The translations under genes and the position numbers were made by a program. A DNA stretch of 64,000 nucleotides from Brucella tritici (GTDB lineage Bacteria > Pseudomonadota > Alphaproteobacteria > Rhizobiales > Rhizobiaceae): NCBI RefSeq assembly GCF_008932295.1, contig NZ_WBWA01000020.1, forward strand, positions 1-64,000, read 5' to 3'. Positions 18,101 through 28,550 of the stretch are shown in pieces. How positions within the stretch are numbered: the first letter of the stretch is position 1; each line of letters begins with the position of its first letter. Under the pieces are notes generated by a model. It did no database searches. It had not been told where the DNA came from and was given only the letters and a program-made list of their open reading frames with translations.

Positions 18101-18956
18101 TCGTCAGGGCTATACCCAGAAGGCAGTCGTCGGTGGACACAAGGTCTATCTGCGCACCGGCGAATTCGGTGACGGACGCCTTGGCGAAATCTTCATCGAT
18201 ATGCACAAGGAAGGCGCCGCTTTCCGTGCGATGATGAACAACTTCGCCATCGCAGTATCGCTCGGCTTGCAGTACGGCGTGCCGCTCGAAGAATATGTGG
18301 AAGCCTTCACTTTCACGAAATTCGAACCGGCTGGCATGGTCATCGGTAACGATGCCATTAAAACCGCAACCTCTATCATCGACTATGTGTTCCGCGAACT
18401 GGCCGTGTCCTATCTCGGTCGCAATGACCTCGCTCACGTCGATACAAGCGATTTTGGCAATACGGCGCTCGGCAAGGGCATCAAGGAAGGCAAGACCAAT
18501 CTGGTCTCGACCGGCTGGACGCGCGGTTACAAGCCTACGCTGGTGACGAACTCAGGTAACGAAGCCAAGGGATCGACAAGCTCTGCCCCGCAAGCTTCCA
18601 ACGTCACAACCTTGAAGTCGACCACTCCGACAGGCAATCGCCCGGCAACGATCGGTCTGGTGACGGACGGTGCCACAGCCTTCAAGCGCGAGTTCGAGGA
18701 ACAGGCTGCACCGGCGCAACAGCAGGAAAGCGCCTCGGCAACTGAACTTTTCTCCGACAAGGCTGCTGCCGACGCTGCCTCTGCCCGTGCGGAAAGTGCA
18801 AATGCTGCCAAGAAGCTGGAAGCTGACCGCCGCATCAAGTCGATGATGCAAGGCTATACCGGCGATAGCTGCACCGAGTGCCAGAACTTCACCATGGTCC
18901 GCAACGGCACCTGCCTGAAGTGCGACACCTGCGGTGCAACGAGCGGCTGCAGCTGA
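15180..18956 (+). CDS. nrdJ: Vitamin B12-dependent (class II) ribonucleotide reductase
   Basis: Adenosylcobalamin-dependent reductase making deoxyribonucleotides with or without oxygen. The 1258-residue protein has the NSPQWFNTG and NPCSEYMF motifs (active-site cysteine and substrate residues), [21 protein letters not shown] of the barrel, an acidic/alanine-rich insert near 920-965, and a C-terminal zinc-ribbon-like tail [22 protein letters not shown] that ends with the cysteine pair used for re-reduction. ATG 15180 ([10 protein letters not shown]) follows GGGACAG and matches relatives; ATG 15171 is the alternative. NrdR-like boxes lie upstream; no cobalamin riboswitch is recognised. A terminator follows. 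Confidence 0.96.
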   Translation: MKIERRFTKENQSAYADIAFRTATSEIKNPDGSIVFRLENINVPAQFSQVAADILAQKYFRKAGVPAQLKKVEENDVPSWLWRSVADEEALAKLPESERYGSEMDACQVFDRLAGTWTYWGWKGGYFASEEDALAFRDELAYMLATQRVAPNSPQWFNTGLHWAYGIDGPGQGHFYVDWQTGKLTKSKSAYEHPQPHACFIQSVGDDLVNEGGIMDLWVREARLFKYGSGTGSNFSYLRGEGEKLSGGGKSSGLMSFLKIGDRAAGAIKSGGTTRRAAKMVVVDIDHPDIEEYIDWKVKEEQKVASLVTGSKIVKQHLTAIMKACVNCEADNDDCFDPAKNPALKREIKAAKKNQVPENYVKRVIQFARQGYTDIQFKTYDTDWDSEAYLTVSGQNSNNSVSLKDEFLRAVENDGDWNLTARRDGRVMKTLKARDLWEKIGYAAWASADPGLHYNTTMNDWHTCPTAGPIRASNPCSEYMFLDDTACNLASINLLTYRNKDGSFNIAAYEHTARLWTIVLEISVMMAQFPSKEIARLSYEYRTLGLGYANIGGLLMTSGIPYDSDEGRAICGALTAIMTGVAYATSAEMAKELGTFPSYEPNAEHMLRVIRNHRLAAHGETEGYEGLAVNPVALIAEDCPDQDLITHARAAWDKALELGEKHGYRNAQSTVIAPTGTIGLVMDCDTTGIEPDFALVKFKKLAGGGYFKIINRAVPEALRTLGYSESQIAEIEAYAVGHGNINQAPGINPSSLKSKGFTDEKIEALNAALKSAFDIKFAFNKWTLGEDFCKDVLKLTDEQLSDFSFEMLPALGFAKKDIEAANIHVCGAMTLEGAPFLKEEHYAVFDCANPCGKIGKRYLSVDSHIRMMAAAQPFISGAISKTINMPNDATVEDCKNAYMLSWKLALKANALYRDGSKLSQPLNAALISDDEDEDDAVEALIEAPAAARAVQVTERIVEKVVEKIVHERDKLPNRRQGYTQKAVVGGHKVYLRTGEFGDGRLGEIFIDMHKEGAAFRAMMNNFAIAVSLGLQYGVPLEEYVEAFTFTKFEPAGMVIGNDAIKTATSIIDYVFRELAVSYLGRNDLAHVDTSDFGNTALGKGIKEGKTNLVSTGWTRGYKPTLVTNSGNEAKGSTSSAPQASNVTTLKSTTPTGNRPATIGLVTDGATAFKREFEEQAAPAQQQESASATELFSDKAAADAASARAESANAAKKLEADRRIKSMMQGYTGDSCTECQNFTMVRNGTCLKCDTCGATSGCS

Positions 18957-18980
18957 GTTTAGCTCACAGAATACAAAAAT

Positions 18981-19015
18981 AGAAAGGCCCGCATCGTGCG
19001 GGCCTTTCTCATTTT
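18981..19015 (+). terminator. Terminator of nrdJ
   Basis: Perfect 13-bp stem agaaaggcccgca / tgcgggcctttct with a 3-nt loop and T-rich tail, 25 nt after the nrdJ stop. The following 19016-19222 stretch shows no gene. Confidence 0.9.
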
Positions 19016-19222
19016 CAATGTTATTATTATAAAGAAAATAGACACCTGACAGTCATCAAGGGTAAAAATCGACAGTCGACCGATATGCCAGTTTCGCCCG
19101 CCAGAAGCTTTTTTCGTATGGTATTGAAATATCCATATGACCGCCTTAATTCCTGGTAGAACGCAATGCAGGCATCGCAGCATAGCCGCTAAGTTTCATC
19201 AGGTTAGTCTCAGGAAAGTCTA

Positions 19223-20458
19223 TTGTCGGAATTTTTTATTGCTCATCCTTGGGCGGAAACGCTTAGCGCGCTCGGGGGATTATTTCTTTCAGCTTTCATT
19301 GCAAACTTTCTGATCAAGGCGATCTTGCTCAAACTGCTTGATCGTATTGTCCAGAAAACGTCGTTCGGGCAGGACGAAGAGCTCAAGAAACACAGCGTCA
19401 TCAGTCGCCTGGCCAACATCGTTCCGGCCTTGATTATTTCGTCCGGAATCATGGCGGTGCCGGGGCTTCCCGAGGGCGTTATCACCGTCATCCGAAATGT
19501 GGCTATCGCCTTTATCATTCTGACGCTGGCTCTGGCGGTCAACGCAGTGTTCGGGCTTGTCGACACACTCTATCACCGCCGTCCAGAGGCGAGATTCCGC
19601 CCCATGAAGGGCTATATTCAGGTCGCCAAGCTGGCGGTCTATATCATCGCGACGGTTCTCATCATCGCGACACTGCTGGACAAGTCGCCGGTTATCCTTC
19701 TTTCGGGTGTCGGCGCCATGGCCGCCGTGCTTATCCTGGTCTTTCAGGATACATTGCTTTCACTGGTCGCCAGTATGCAGATCGCCTCTTCCAACATGGT
19801 CCGTGTCGGCGACTGGATCGAAATGAAGAACCTCGACGCCAATGGCGATGTCACGGAAATCGCGCTCTATACTGTGAAGGTCCAGAACTTCGACAAGACG
19901 ATCACCACCATTCCGATCCGCAAACTCATCACCGAGCCGATGAAGAACTATCGCGGCATGCAGGAATCCGGCGGGCGTCGCATCAAGCGTGCGCTTTATA
20001 TCGATCAGAACACTATTCGCTTTCTATCGGATGAGGAGCGAGCCAGACTTGGTACAGTTGACTGGCTGGCCGATTATCTGCCGAAAAAGGCAAAAGAAAT
20101 CGCCGAATGGAACCAGAAGCTTGGCGACCGCGCCAATAATCCGGTCAACAGGCGTCAGTTCACCAATATCGGCACATTTCGCGCCTATGTGGACAATTAT
20201 CTGCGCAATCATCCCGGCGTACACAAAGGCATGACTTTGCTGGTACGCCAGATGGACCCTACGCCCGAAGGCCTGCCGCTCGAAATCTACTGCTTCACGA
20301 ACACGACCGTCTGGGCGTCGTTCGAACAAATCCAGTCAGATATTTTCGATCATCTTTATGCGGTTCTGCCGGAATTCGGCCTCAGCGCCTTCCAGAATCC
20401 GAGCGGCAATGATTTTCGCAAGCTGACGATCAGTGCACCTGTCGGACAGCCTCAATAA
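19223..20458 (+). CDS. Mechanosensitive ion channel, YbdG/MscM-like MscS family
   Basis: Inner-membrane channel relieving hypo-osmotic stress. The 411-residue protein has about five membrane segments in the first 180 residues, including the pore-type LLSGVGAMAAVLILVFQDTLLSLVASMQIA, then the MscS beta domain VRVGDWIEMKNLDANGDVTEIALYTVKVQNFDKTITTIP and a YbdG-type C-terminal domain (MKNYRGMQESGGRRIKRALYID). The start is TTG 19223 with AGGAAAG 7 nt upstream; no ATG fits the N-terminal membrane helix. Its last 29 bp overlap the convergent serine hydrolase gene. Confidence 0.88.
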   Translation: MSEFFIAHPWAETLSALGGLFLSAFIANFLIKAILLKLLDRIVQKTSFGQDEELKKHSVISRLANIVPALIISSGIMAVPGLPEGVITVIRNVAIAFIILTLALAVNAVFGLVDTLYHRRPEARFRPMKGYIQVAKLAVYIIATVLIIATLLDKSPVILLSGVGAMAAVLILVFQDTLLSLVASMQIASSNMVRVGDWIEMKNLDANGDVTEIALYTVKVQNFDKTITTIPIRKLITEPMKNYRGMQESGGRRIKRALYIDQNTIRFLSDEERARLGTVDWLADYLPKKAKEIAEWNQKLGDRANNPVNRRQFTNIGTFRAYVDNYLRNHPGVHKGMTLLVRQMDPTPEGLPLEIYCFTNTTVWASFEQIQSDIFDHLYAVLPEFGLSAFQNPSGNDFRKLTISAPVGQPQ

Positions 20459-21761
20459 TTTTGGCATTCAGGTGCTGAACATTATAGCGCACGCGTGACG
20501 GTGTCAGACCAAGACGAACTACGGCAAGATGCATCGATGGAACGATCATCACGCTTTGCCCGTCATGCCCTGACATCCAGAAAGCATCTTCGGGAATGCC
20601 GTCCTCACCTGCCTTCACACCGCTAATCTGCAGCCAGACCTGAGCGGAACCATAGCGCCCATCGGACTCTGACCTGGGCGTGCGCATAAATGAAATATAG
20701 TCTGCAGGCAGAACCGGCTTTCCATATAGATTTCCGCCATCAGCAAGAAACGCGCCCAGCCGCGCCCAGTCACGGGCCGTTGCGTACATATAGGAAGAAC
20801 CGGCAAAGACGCCTGATGCATCCGTTTCCAGAATGGTACTGCTCATGCCAAGCGGACCGAAAAGTGCCAGCCGTGGATAGGCCAGAGCCTCCTCGCGACT
20901 ATTGAAACTGTCCATGAACAACTCTGACAGAATATTGGCCGTTCCACTGGAATAATTGAATTTCGTCCCAGGCGCGGCCTCCAGTGGCAAAGACGCAGCA
21001 AAACCGGCCATGTCAGGCTCCAGATACAACATGCGCGTGACATCGGTGACGGTGCCGTAATCTTCATCGAAGCGCAGGCCGCTATTCATCGCCATCAGGT
21101 TTGCGAGAGAAATCTTCGCCCGTTCATCACTTTTCCATTCCGGCAAAAGCGCGGCGCTTTCCAAGCTCATGCGCCCTTCGGCAATCCGCATGCCAATCAA
21201 TGTCGCAATGACGGACTTGGTCATGGACCAACCCAATAAAGGCATATCAGCATTAAAGCCCGGACCGTAATTCTCGGCGATCAGCCTGCCATTACGGATA
21301 ACCGCAATCGCGCGCATACCCGGACCAGCAAGAGCCTGATCCTCAATCACAGCCTGCACCGCTGGATCCGCCTCAATCCGGATCGGCTCTGCCGGTACCT
21401 GCGGGCCTGTTGGAATTTCTACGCGCAAATCGTCTTTCTGGATATTCGCGCATCCAAGTGCAGGGCGATAGGTTGCGGTACTTGGTGCGAAAAACCCAAA
21501 AATACGCACCGTCACGCTGCTGTTATTCTTGTCAAGAGAAGCATTCAGAAATCGCAGAAGCGGGTTTCCCGGTGCTTGAACATCGTCTGCAAGAACGGCA
21601 TCAGCATCCCGGCCTGCAATGAAAACATTCGAGCAGATGATCTTGGCGGCATAGCCGGTTCCCACACGCAAAAGTTCAGGTGGTCGAACCGTCAGCCAGA
21701 GAATTGCTCCAAGCACAATGGCAAGCAGAAGACCGCCGACGAACTTCACAATACGCTTCAT
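20430..21761 (-). CDS. Serine hydrolase, beta-lactamase class C / NylB-like family
   Basis: A membrane-anchored periplasmic hydrolase of unknown substrate; 443 residues. Residues 5-25 form an N-terminal hydrophobic anchor. The catalytic SxxK motif is SMTK at residues 179-182, and Tyr270 in FNYSSGT fits the YxN/YxS position; GHDG near 385 sits at the KTG-equivalent place. The YSS and HDG variants are typical of esterase/6-aminohexanoate-dimer-hydrolase relatives rather than true lactamases. Convergent 29-bp overlap with the channel gene; 30 bp separate it from the flavoprotein upstream, so those two may be co-transcribed. Confidence 0.82.
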   Translation of the reverse strand: MKRIVKFVGGLLLAIVLGAILWLTVRPPELLRVGTGYAAKIICSNVFIAGRDADAVLADDVQAPGNPLLRFLNASLDKNNSSVTVRIFGFFAPSTATYRPALGCANIQKDDLRVEIPTGPQVPAEPIRIEADPAVQAVIEDQALAGPGMRAIAVIRNGRLIAENYGPGFNADMPLLGWSMTKSVIATLIGMRIAEGRMSLESAALLPEWKSDERAKISLANLMAMNSGLRFDEDYGTVTDVTRMLYLEPDMAGFAASLPLEAAPGTKFNYSSGTANILSELFMDSFNSREEALAYPRLALFGPLGMSSTILETDASGVFAGSSYMYATARDWARLGAFLADGGNLYGKPVLPADYISFMRTPRSESDGRYGSAQVWLQISGVKAGEDGIPEDAFWMSGHDGQSVMIVPSMHLAVVRLGLTPSRVRYNVQHLNAKIIEAVRQVH

Positions 21762-21791
21762 ACTGCCCCTCGCAAATAATCATATGTCAGA

Positions 21792-22919
21792 TCATATCAA
21801 GCCGAGATGGCTTGCCAACTCCCGCGCGGCGGCACCGCCTGCCCTGTTTGCACCGATGGTCGAGGCAGACGGGCCATAACCAACAAGATGGATGCGAGGA
21901 TCAATGGCAACCTGTGTCGCCAAACGACCGGTCATGAGGATGCCACCTTCCGCATTGCGTAATTGCAACGGGGCAAGATGGTCAAGCGAGCTACGAAATC
22001 CCGTGCACCACAAAATAACATCGAAGGATTGTTCGGTTCCATCGCCCCATCGAACACCTGTTTCCATGATCTCGCTGAACATTGGCAACCTGTTGAGCAC
22101 ACCCCTAGCTCGAGCAGCTTCGATTGCCGGTGTCAATGGCAAACCTGTCACTGAAACCACCGATCCCGGTGGCAAACCTCGGCGTACACGTTCTTCCACC
22201 AAAGCCACGGCAGCACGGCCAAGCTCCGGTGTAAACGGGCCTTCCCGGAAAGCAGGCTCTTTCCGCGTGACCCATACAGTTTCTGTCACGCGCGATATCT
22301 CGTCCAAAAGTTGCACAGCCGAGATGCCCGAACCAACAACCAGAACACGTTTACCCTTGAAGGCATCCGCTGTTTGGTAATCACGTGTGTGAAGCTGCTG
22401 GCCTTTGAACAGCTCTGCACCGGGATAAGGCGGAATATAGGGCGTTTCCCACGTACCCGTTGCGTTGATGATCCCGCGTGCCGAATAGTTGCCACGATCA
22501 GTCTCCACGCGAATCCGTTCTCCGCGGTCACAAACCACTTTGACCATGACGGGGCGGTGCACCGGCAGATTGAACTTTTCTTCATATGCACGGTAATATT
22601 GCGGGACGGCAACCGATGCGCGTACTTCGCCATTGGTCGTTTCGACAATGTCCTCGAACTTCATGCCGGGGAGATCATGAATGGCGTTCGCGGTTCTGAG
22701 CGTCAGCGAAGGCCAGCGGAATTGCCAAGCTCCGCCCGGTCCTGCAGCCTTATCGAGAACCACGAATTGCCGCTCTCCTGCAAGCCCAAGCTTATTCAGA
22801 TGATAGGCCGACGAGAGCCCCGCCTGACCAGCCCCGATGACCACAATGTCGACCTTGCGGGCGACTTTTACATGGCCATTATCGGCTGGCTGCTGATCGA
22901 CGGACTGTGTATCTGACAT
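21792..22919 (-). CDS. Flavin-dependent monooxygenase-like NAD(P)/FAD oxidoreductase
   Basis: The 375-residue protein has an FAD Rossmann motif VIGAGQAGLSSAYHL (about residue 31), a GGAWQFRW segment of the FMO/Baeyer-Villiger-like group, and a second dinucleotide motif VLVVGSGISAVQLLDEI for NADPH. This matches the CzcO/YhiN-type 'flavin-containing monooxygenase' family also seen near metal or sulfur genes. Substrate unknown. Upstream of the serine hydrolase in the same direction with a 30-bp gap. Confidence 0.8.
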   Translation of the reverse strand: MSDTQSVDQQPADNGHVKVARKVDIVVIGAGQAGLSSAYHLNKLGLAGERQFVVLDKAAGPGGAWQFRWPSLTLRTANAIHDLPGMKFEDIVETTNGEVRASVAVPQYYRAYEEKFNLPVHRPVMVKVVCDRGERIRVETDRGNYSARGIINATGTWETPYIPPYPGAELFKGQQLHTRDYQTADAFKGKRVLVVGSGISAVQLLDEISRVTETVWVTRKEPAFREGPFTPELGRAAVALVEERVRRGLPPGSVVSVTGLPLTPAIEAARARGVLNRLPMFSEIMETGVRWGDGTEQSFDVILWCTGFRSSLDHLAPLQLRNAEGGILMTGRLATQVAIDPRIHLVGYGPSASTIGANRAGGAAARELASHLGLI

Positions 22920-22992
22920 AATGCCTTACGAGCTTCCCAAAAGTGACCTGTGTCCGTAGATAGGGATCGGACGACAACGCCGAAAGCCCCGC

Positions 22993-24183
22993 CTATCCTG
23001 CCGTCGCAGCGCTGCGCAGTCTTTTATTGCGCCCCTCCCAAATACTCACAACCAGCATGATAACCGTCGTCAATATGCCCATTTCCAACAGATCGGCCAC
23101 ATAGCCGACCGGGATCGCGATCAGCAGGGCCAGGACGCCAAAAATGTGCGACATGGGAATGACACCATAGACGACCTTCTTGTAGATCGCGCTACCGATC
23201 AGGTAGATCGCTGGTCCCGCTACCAGAATAAGAACATAGGCTGTTTTCAACGGGTCGTGCGGATGCTCCATCACCAGATCGTTTCCGACTGCAGTTGCGA
23301 TAATACCCGCAACCAGAATGGCATGGACATAGTGAAAGTATGCGCCAATCCGCCCGGAATCGGTGGAATGGGTGATTGTTTCTGTTGCGTCCTTGCTGGA
23401 AGTGCCAAAATACAGCCACCACATGGCAAGCGTGCCGACAAAGGTTGCAAGCAGGGCCGACATGAGAGGCATATTCCATTCTTCAGCACTGGAAAGGGAC
23501 GCACCAGTAGCCAGCAACGTTTCGCCGAGCGCCACGATCACGAACAACTGGCATCGTTCTGCAAGATGCCCCCCCTCTATGGTCCAGTCGCTGGTATGGG
23601 AACGTCCCAGGCCCGGTAGCGCAAAGCCCAGCATCGGCGATAAATATTCGCAAAGTACGGCAATCAGCCACAAGGCCATACGAGCCTCATGCTCGACGAA
23701 ACAACCGGCTATCCAGAAGACAGCGGAAATCACAAACCATCCGAGCATTCGCCGGTAATTGGCGGCAAGCGGATGGCTCTGCCCCAAGACAAACACGATA
23801 TAGGCAGTCCGACCGGCCTGCATTGCCACATAAGCCAGCGCGAATATCCAGCTTTTGTCTGCGAAAGCGCCGGGGATGGAGGAGGCCATAATCAAACCGA
23901 GCAGCATCACGCAGAACAAAAGGCTGCGTATCTGCGGCGTCTCCGGGTTGAACCAGTTTGTTACCCAGCAGGTATATTGCCAGCCGAGCCACACTGCGAA
24001 CCAGAGGATCAGCGTTTCGACAACGCCGGTCAGCGTCAGATTGTGCAGAAGCTCATGGCTCAATTGCGTAACTGCGAAAACATACACCAGATCGAAGAAC
24101 AGTTCCTCGAAGGTAACCCGGGCATGATGCCCGTCTCGTTGTCTCAAAAGCGGATGTTCAGCGACAGCAGAAGCTGTATTCAT
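22993..24183 (-). CDS. Low temperature requirement protein A (LtrA) family membrane protein
   Basis: A 396-residue inner-membrane protein with about ten hydrophobic segments. The N-terminal signature FEELFFDLVYVFAVTQLSH is diagnostic of LtrA, named for a Listeria gene required at low temperature; biochemical function is unknown. ATG 24183 (MNTASAVAEHPLLRQ) is preceded by GGGGAAGG; the frame extends to 24225 without support. 73 bp separate it from the monooxygenase-like gene, so joint transcription is possible. Confidence 0.88.
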   Translation of the reverse strand: MNTASAVAEHPLLRQRDGHHARVTFEELFFDLVYVFAVTQLSHELLHNLTLTGVVETLILWFAVWLGWQYTCWVTNWFNPETPQIRSLLFCVMLLGLIMASSIPGAFADKSWIFALAYVAMQAGRTAYIVFVLGQSHPLAANYRRMLGWFVISAVFWIAGCFVEHEARMALWLIAVLCEYLSPMLGFALPGLGRSHTSDWTIEGGHLAERCQLFVIVALGETLLATGASLSSAEEWNMPLMSALLATFVGTLAMWWLYFGTSSKDATETITHSTDSGRIGAYFHYVHAILVAGIIATAVGNDLVMEHPHDPLKTAYVLILVAGPAIYLIGSAIYKKVVYGVIPMSHIFGVLALLIAIPVGYVADLLEMGILTTVIMLVVSIWEGRNKRLRSAATAG

Positions 24184-24303
24184 GCGAATGTACCTTCCCC
24201 TCAGACGGCAAGCATTCAATGCCACTGCCTAATAGCTTAGCCCGCAGTCGATCAGCCGTATATCCGAATGTGCTGATTTCCACTTAAAGAAGGCAGCGTC
24301 AGC

Positions 24304-25524
24304 TTATTTCTCGCGGAGCGTGTTACCTGCCTTGAGCCGTGTATCGATACCATCCGCTGCCGCAAGGCCCATAGCGAAACAGGCGGTCAGGAGATAACCG
24401 CCGGTCGGAGCCTCCCAGTCAATCATCTCTCCTGCAACGAAAATGCCAGGCAGCTTTGGCAACATGTAGTTCTTGTCGATTTCGTGCCAGCGAATACCGC
24501 CTGCTGACGAAATCACTTCATCCAACGGGCGTGGGCGGAGTAGCGGAATGGAAAGAGCCTTGATCGTGGCGGCCAGTGCTTCCGGATTTCTGTCGCGGGT
24601 GAACTCAGTCACAAGAGCTGCCTTCACGCCGGTCAGACCTGCTGCCTTGCGCAGAAGGTTACCGAAGCTCAGCTTTGCATCTTGCCGGGAAATGTCAGCC
24701 ACCAGCCGCTCAAGAGTTCGTCCCGGAACAAGATCAAGTGTCAGAAACGCCTTTCCGTTCTCCTGCAAGCTGTCGCGCAGAGCTGCGGAATGGGCATAAA
24801 CAAGACTACCCTCCACCCCGCCGCGCGTAATGACAAACTCGCCCTGTGTCGTGCCTGCACTGGACGTCGCGGTGACCGACTTCACCGGTTCACCGGCAAA
24901 GCGTTCGGCAAAGAAATCACTCCAGGCAACATCAAAACCGCAATTTGCAGGTTGAAACGGCGCTATATCGATTAATTTGCGTCGAAACTCATCAATCCAG
25001 AGGCCATTGGAACCGAGTTTTGGCCAGCTTCCGCCACCAAAAGCAAAGAGCACAGCGTCACATGTAATCGTCTGAATACCATCCGGGTTCTCGATACGGA
25101 GACCATTGCCCTCGAAGCCAAGCCAGCGATGTCGAGTGAGAATGCGAACACCCTGATCTTCCAGACGTTTTCCCCACGCCCGCAAAAGCGGCGACGCCTT
25201 CATCGCCTTGGGAAAAACACGGCCGGATGAACCTATAAAAGTCTCCGCACCAAGTTCATCCGCCCATATGCGTAATTCGGTCGAACCAAAAGCGGTCAAC
25301 GCTGGTAATATACGGTCGCGGCTTGAGCCGAACCGCTTCGCAAAAGCTGCAAATTCTTCCGAATGCGTAATATTCAGGCCAGACTTGCCAGCGAGCAGAA
25401 ACTTGCGACCAACCGTGGGCATCTGTTCGTAAACCGTCACGCGATAGCCTTGCGCGGACAATCTTTCGGCGGCCATCAGACCAGATGGCCCGCCTCCAAG
25501 AATGGCGATATTGCCTTCAGGCAT
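24304..25524 (-). CDS. HI0933-type (YhiN-like) flavoprotein, TIGR03862 group
   Basis: An FAD-binding protein of 406 residues and unknown reaction. The FAD motif IAILGGGPSGLMAAERL begins at residue 6; KFLLAGKSGLNITHSE is the strong BaiN/HI0933 signature, and the C-terminal VAGEMIDWEAPTGGYLLTACFAMG closes the FAD site. I start it at ATG 25524; the frame includes one upstream GTG. It begins 24 bp after the cckA stop, in the same direction, so read-through transcription from cckA is likely. Confidence 0.87.
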   Translation of the reverse strand: MPEGNIAILGGGPSGLMAAERLSAQGYRVTVYEQMPTVGRKFLLAGKSGLNITHSEEFAAFAKRFGSSRDRILPALTAFGSTELRIWADELGAETFIGSSGRVFPKAMKASPLLRAWGKRLEDQGVRILTRHRWLGFEGNGLRIENPDGIQTITCDAVLFAFGGGSWPKLGSNGLWIDEFRRKLIDIAPFQPANCGFDVAWSDFFAERFAGEPVKSVTATSSAGTTQGEFVITRGGVEGSLVYAHSAALRDSLQENGKAFLTLDLVPGRTLERLVADISRQDAKLSFGNLLRKAAGLTGVKAALVTEFTRDRNPEALAATIKALSIPLLRPRPLDEVISSAGGIRWHEIDKNYMLPKLPGIFVAGEMIDWEAPTGGYLLTACFAMGLAAADGIDTRLKAGNTLREK

Positions 25525-25548
25525 CACGGTGTCAGCCTCGCCGAAGTA

Positions 25549-28122
25549 TTAATCCTGCTTCTCCAGCATTTCCTTAACAGTTGTCGCCAACTGTTTGAGT
25601 GAGAAAGGCTTTGGTAGGAATCCGAACTTGGCATCGGCTGGAAGATTACGTGCAAATGCATCCTCCGCATAACCCGATACGAAAATGAACTTGATATCAG
25701 GATAAGTCTTGCGCAGTTCGCGCAGCAGCGTCGGACCATCCATTTCAGGCATGACCACATCCGATACGACGATATCCACCTCACCGCCAAGTTCGGCCAT
25801 GACCTCAAGCGCTTCGACACCGGACGCTGCTTCGTGAACGGTATATCCACGCGACTGAAGTGCACGCACGCCGCCCATACGGACCGCATCCTCATCTTCC
25901 ACCAGAAGCACTGTCGCCGAACCGGAAAGGTCGGTCGCTTTCTCGACCTTCTTTTCCTTCACAACGACTGGCGCATCGTCGGCGCGTTTTTCCTCGATAA
26001 GACGCGGCAGGAAGATCTTGAACGTCGTGCCTTTTCCAACTTCGGAATCACAGTAGATGAAGCCACCGGTCTGCTTGATGATGCCATAGACCATCGACAG
26101 ACCGAGCCCGGTGCCCTTACCCACTTCCTTCGTCGTAAAGAACGGCTCGAAAATCTTTTCAAGCACGTCCGCAGGAATACCCGTTCCGGTATCTTCCACT
26201 TCGAAGACCACATAATCTGCTTCCGGCAGATCACGATAATGAAGCTTTGCAGCTTCCTGCGTCGACACGTTACGCGTACGCAACGTGATTGCACCGCCTT
26301 CCGGCATAGCGTCGCGTGCATTCACCGCCAGATTGACAGCAACTTGTTCAAACTGCCCGAGGTCGGCCTTGACCGGCCAGAGATCGCGTCCATGATCGAT
26401 CTTCAGCTCGATATCCTTGCCGACAAGACGTGCCAGCAACATGCGCAGGTCTGCAAGTACATCGGTCAGATCGAGCACTTCAGGGCGAAGTGTCTGACGA
26501 CGCGAGAATGCCAGAAGCTGGCGCACCAGCGAGGCCGCGCGATTGGCATTCTGCTTTATGTTCATGATGTCCGGGAAGGACGGATCGGATGCGCGATGGT
26601 TCGTCAACAGCAAATCCGACGACATGATGATCGCCGTCAGAACGTTGTTGAAGTCATGCGCAATGCCGCCAGCGAGCTGGCCGACGGCCTGCATCTTCTG
26701 GCTCTGCGCCATCTGGTTTTCGAGAGCTTTCTGCTCGGTCGTCTCGACAGCCGAGATAATCGCCGCTTCTTCGGCGCGCTCGCCACCCAGATCGGTTACA
26801 GGGCTCATGTAAAAGCGGATATGCCGCTCTTCATTACCCGGCAAAACCGTATCGACAGGCGAAATGCTCGCCTGCCCGGCGAAGGCGGCTGCAAGTGCCC
26901 TGTTGAAGGTCTCGCGGTCGCGCTCGTGCACAACGATTTCAAGCTTTGCATTGCCATCAATCGCATCACGATCGACAACCGGAGCGAAAATATCGAGGAA
27001 GCGCGCGTTGGTGCGCAATATATGTCCGGCGGCATCAACCGCAGCGATGGCCATCGGAGCCGAGTTGAAGAAGCGCGTGAAGCGTACTTCGGCGGAGCGC
27101 AGCGCCATTGATGAGTCTTCACCCTCCGCACGATCCAGAACGATGGTACGGCTCGTACCGCGTGTTCCATCACGCGCGGCCTGAACGCGGTGATAGAAGC
27201 GAACAGCGAGGCTCTGTCCGTTCCGCTTGATAAGGTCAAGATCGATAACTGTGTTACGGCTCGTGCCCGGCTCGGCTTTCACCGCCTTGATGAGTGCCAT
27301 CCCGCTGCCTGCCACGATATCGTTGAGTGTCAACGATCCCGGCGTGAACTGGGTCAGATCGACGCCAAGCCATTCCGCAAGCGTCGCATTGAGATAGATG
27401 ATCCGACCCGAAGGATCAGCGGAAAAGAAGCCCGCTGGTGCATGGTCAAGGTGATTGATGGCTTCCTGCAGTTCCTGAAAGAAACGCTCCTGCTCCGCAC
27501 GCTCGTCGGAAATATCCGCGATCTGCCAGGCAACGAGCGGGCTTTTGAATTCCTGCCCCGCCTCGATAGGACGTGCCTTGATGCGATACCAGACTGGAGC
27601 CAGCGAACCATGAGCTTCACGAGAAAGACCGCCGGAAAGCCGCACTTCCTCTTGTGCCGACAGACCATCGCGAACGGCATTCGTCAGGCGGTAAACGGCA
27701 TCTGATGCCGCTGGTTCAGCCGTCAGCACATTATCAAGTGAGCGAACGCCTTCGGCACTAGCAACTCCGGTCATGGCAGCATAAGCCTGATTGGCATAAA
27801 CAATCTGGCCACGAGCATCGGAAATAACCGTTCCTTCAGGCTGCGAATCCATGAACGAATGAGCAAGGTCCTGCTCACCGTTCTTCTGGCTGAACTGAAT
27901 GAGGCCGGTTGCAGCGCCGAAAAGATAGAAGACGCCTACCATCGAAAGAATGCCCATGAGGACAAGGGCAAATCCGTCTCCCAACTGGTCGCGAAACACA
28001 AAATAGGCGATTGCGGCGACAGTCAGCAAAATGCCGACGATCAACAGGCGAAGGGCACCGCTGCGATTGCGCTTGGGCATTACGAGCGGTTTCGGGTAAG
28101 CGTTGTCCGTCTGTCGCGACAT
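25549..28122 (-). CDS. cckA: Cell-cycle hybrid histidine kinase CckA
   Basis: Inner-membrane kinase/phosphatase that feeds phosphate through ChpT to CtrA and CpdR and so controls the alphaproteobacterial cell cycle. From ATG 28122 the product has 857 residues: two membrane helices (about 22-42 and 48-70), PAS regions (about 90-200, 220-340 and 350-460), a HisKA domain with His489 in GGIAHDFNN, an ATPase domain ([18 protein letters not shown]) and a C-terminal receiver with Asp788 in [17 protein letters not shown] precedes the start. Transcribed away from the FliO-like gene across a 428-bp gap. Confidence 0.93.
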   Translation of the reverse strand: MSRQTDNAYPKPLVMPKRNRSGALRLLIVGILLTVAAIAYFVFRDQLGDGFALVLMGILSMVGVFYLFGAATGLIQFSQKNGEQDLAHSFMDSQPEGTVISDARGQIVYANQAYAAMTGVASAEGVRSLDNVLTAEPAASDAVYRLTNAVRDGLSAQEEVRLSGGLSREAHGSLAPVWYRIKARPIEAGQEFKSPLVAWQIADISDERAEQERFFQELQEAINHLDHAPAGFFSADPSGRIIYLNATLAEWLGVDLTQFTPGSLTLNDIVAGSGMALIKAVKAEPGTSRNTVIDLDLIKRNGQSLAVRFYHRVQAARDGTRGTSRTIVLDRAEGEDSSMALRSAEVRFTRFFNSAPMAIAAVDAAGHILRTNARFLDIFAPVVDRDAIDGNAKLEIVVHERDRETFNRALAAAFAGQASISPVDTVLPGNEERHIRFYMSPVTDLGGERAEEAAIISAVETTEQKALENQMAQSQKMQAVGQLAGGIAHDFNNVLTAIIMSSDLLLTNHRASDPSFPDIMNIKQNANRAASLVRQLLAFSRRQTLRPEVLDLTDVLADLRMLLARLVGKDIELKIDHGRDLWPVKADLGQFEQVAVNLAVNARDAMPEGGAITLRTRNVSTQEAAKLHYRDLPEADYVVFEVEDTGTGIPADVLEKIFEPFFTTKEVGKGTGLGLSMVYGIIKQTGGFIYCDSEVGKGTTFKIFLPRLIEEKRADDAPVVVKEKKVEKATDLSGSATVLLVEDEDAVRMGGVRALQSRGYTVHEAASGVEALEVMAELGGEVDIVVSDVVMPEMDGPTLLRELRKTYPDIKFIFVSGYAEDAFARNLPADAKFGFLPKPFSLKQLATTVKEMLEKQD

Positions 28123-28361
28123 CAAGCCTGCTGCCCTTTCATGTTGCGTGGCTGGGCACCAACGGGCATCAGCGTGCTCCGGGTGCCTTGTGTTTTTTCG
28201 ATCAGCCAAGACGTCATTTCAATCATCCGCATATCCGATTTTCTCGAATGCACTTTTCTGCGCAGTTCAGCTATCGCGTGGGAACGCGCAGCCAATATGT
28301 CAGGGTATATCCGATTCGCAGAATGCGTTAATCGGCGAGCAGTACAAGCATTGCTGCACTG

Positions 28362-28394
28362 AAACGGTGCAAATCGGACTTTTTTGCACCGTTT
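28362..28394. other. 12-bp inverted repeat between cckA and the FliO-like gene
   Basis: aaacggtgcaaa (28362-28373) is the exact complement of tttgcaccgttt (28383-28394), 9-nt loop, T run inside. It lies in the 428-bp divergent promoter region. It might be a regulatory palindrome or the terminator of an unannotated small transcript. Nothing else is recognisable in 28123-28550. Confidence 0.5.
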
Positions 28395-28550
28395 TGCCTG
28401 GGGATCATATATTTCTCGCATTTCCAAGAAACATTCCCAAGGCTTAGAAATTCAACTACTGTACCAATCATGTGATGATGCGGAGTGTCAGGGGAAGCGC
28501 AGCCTCCATTCGTCGCAGGTTTTTCGTTTATTGTATAAGAGGGTATCCGC

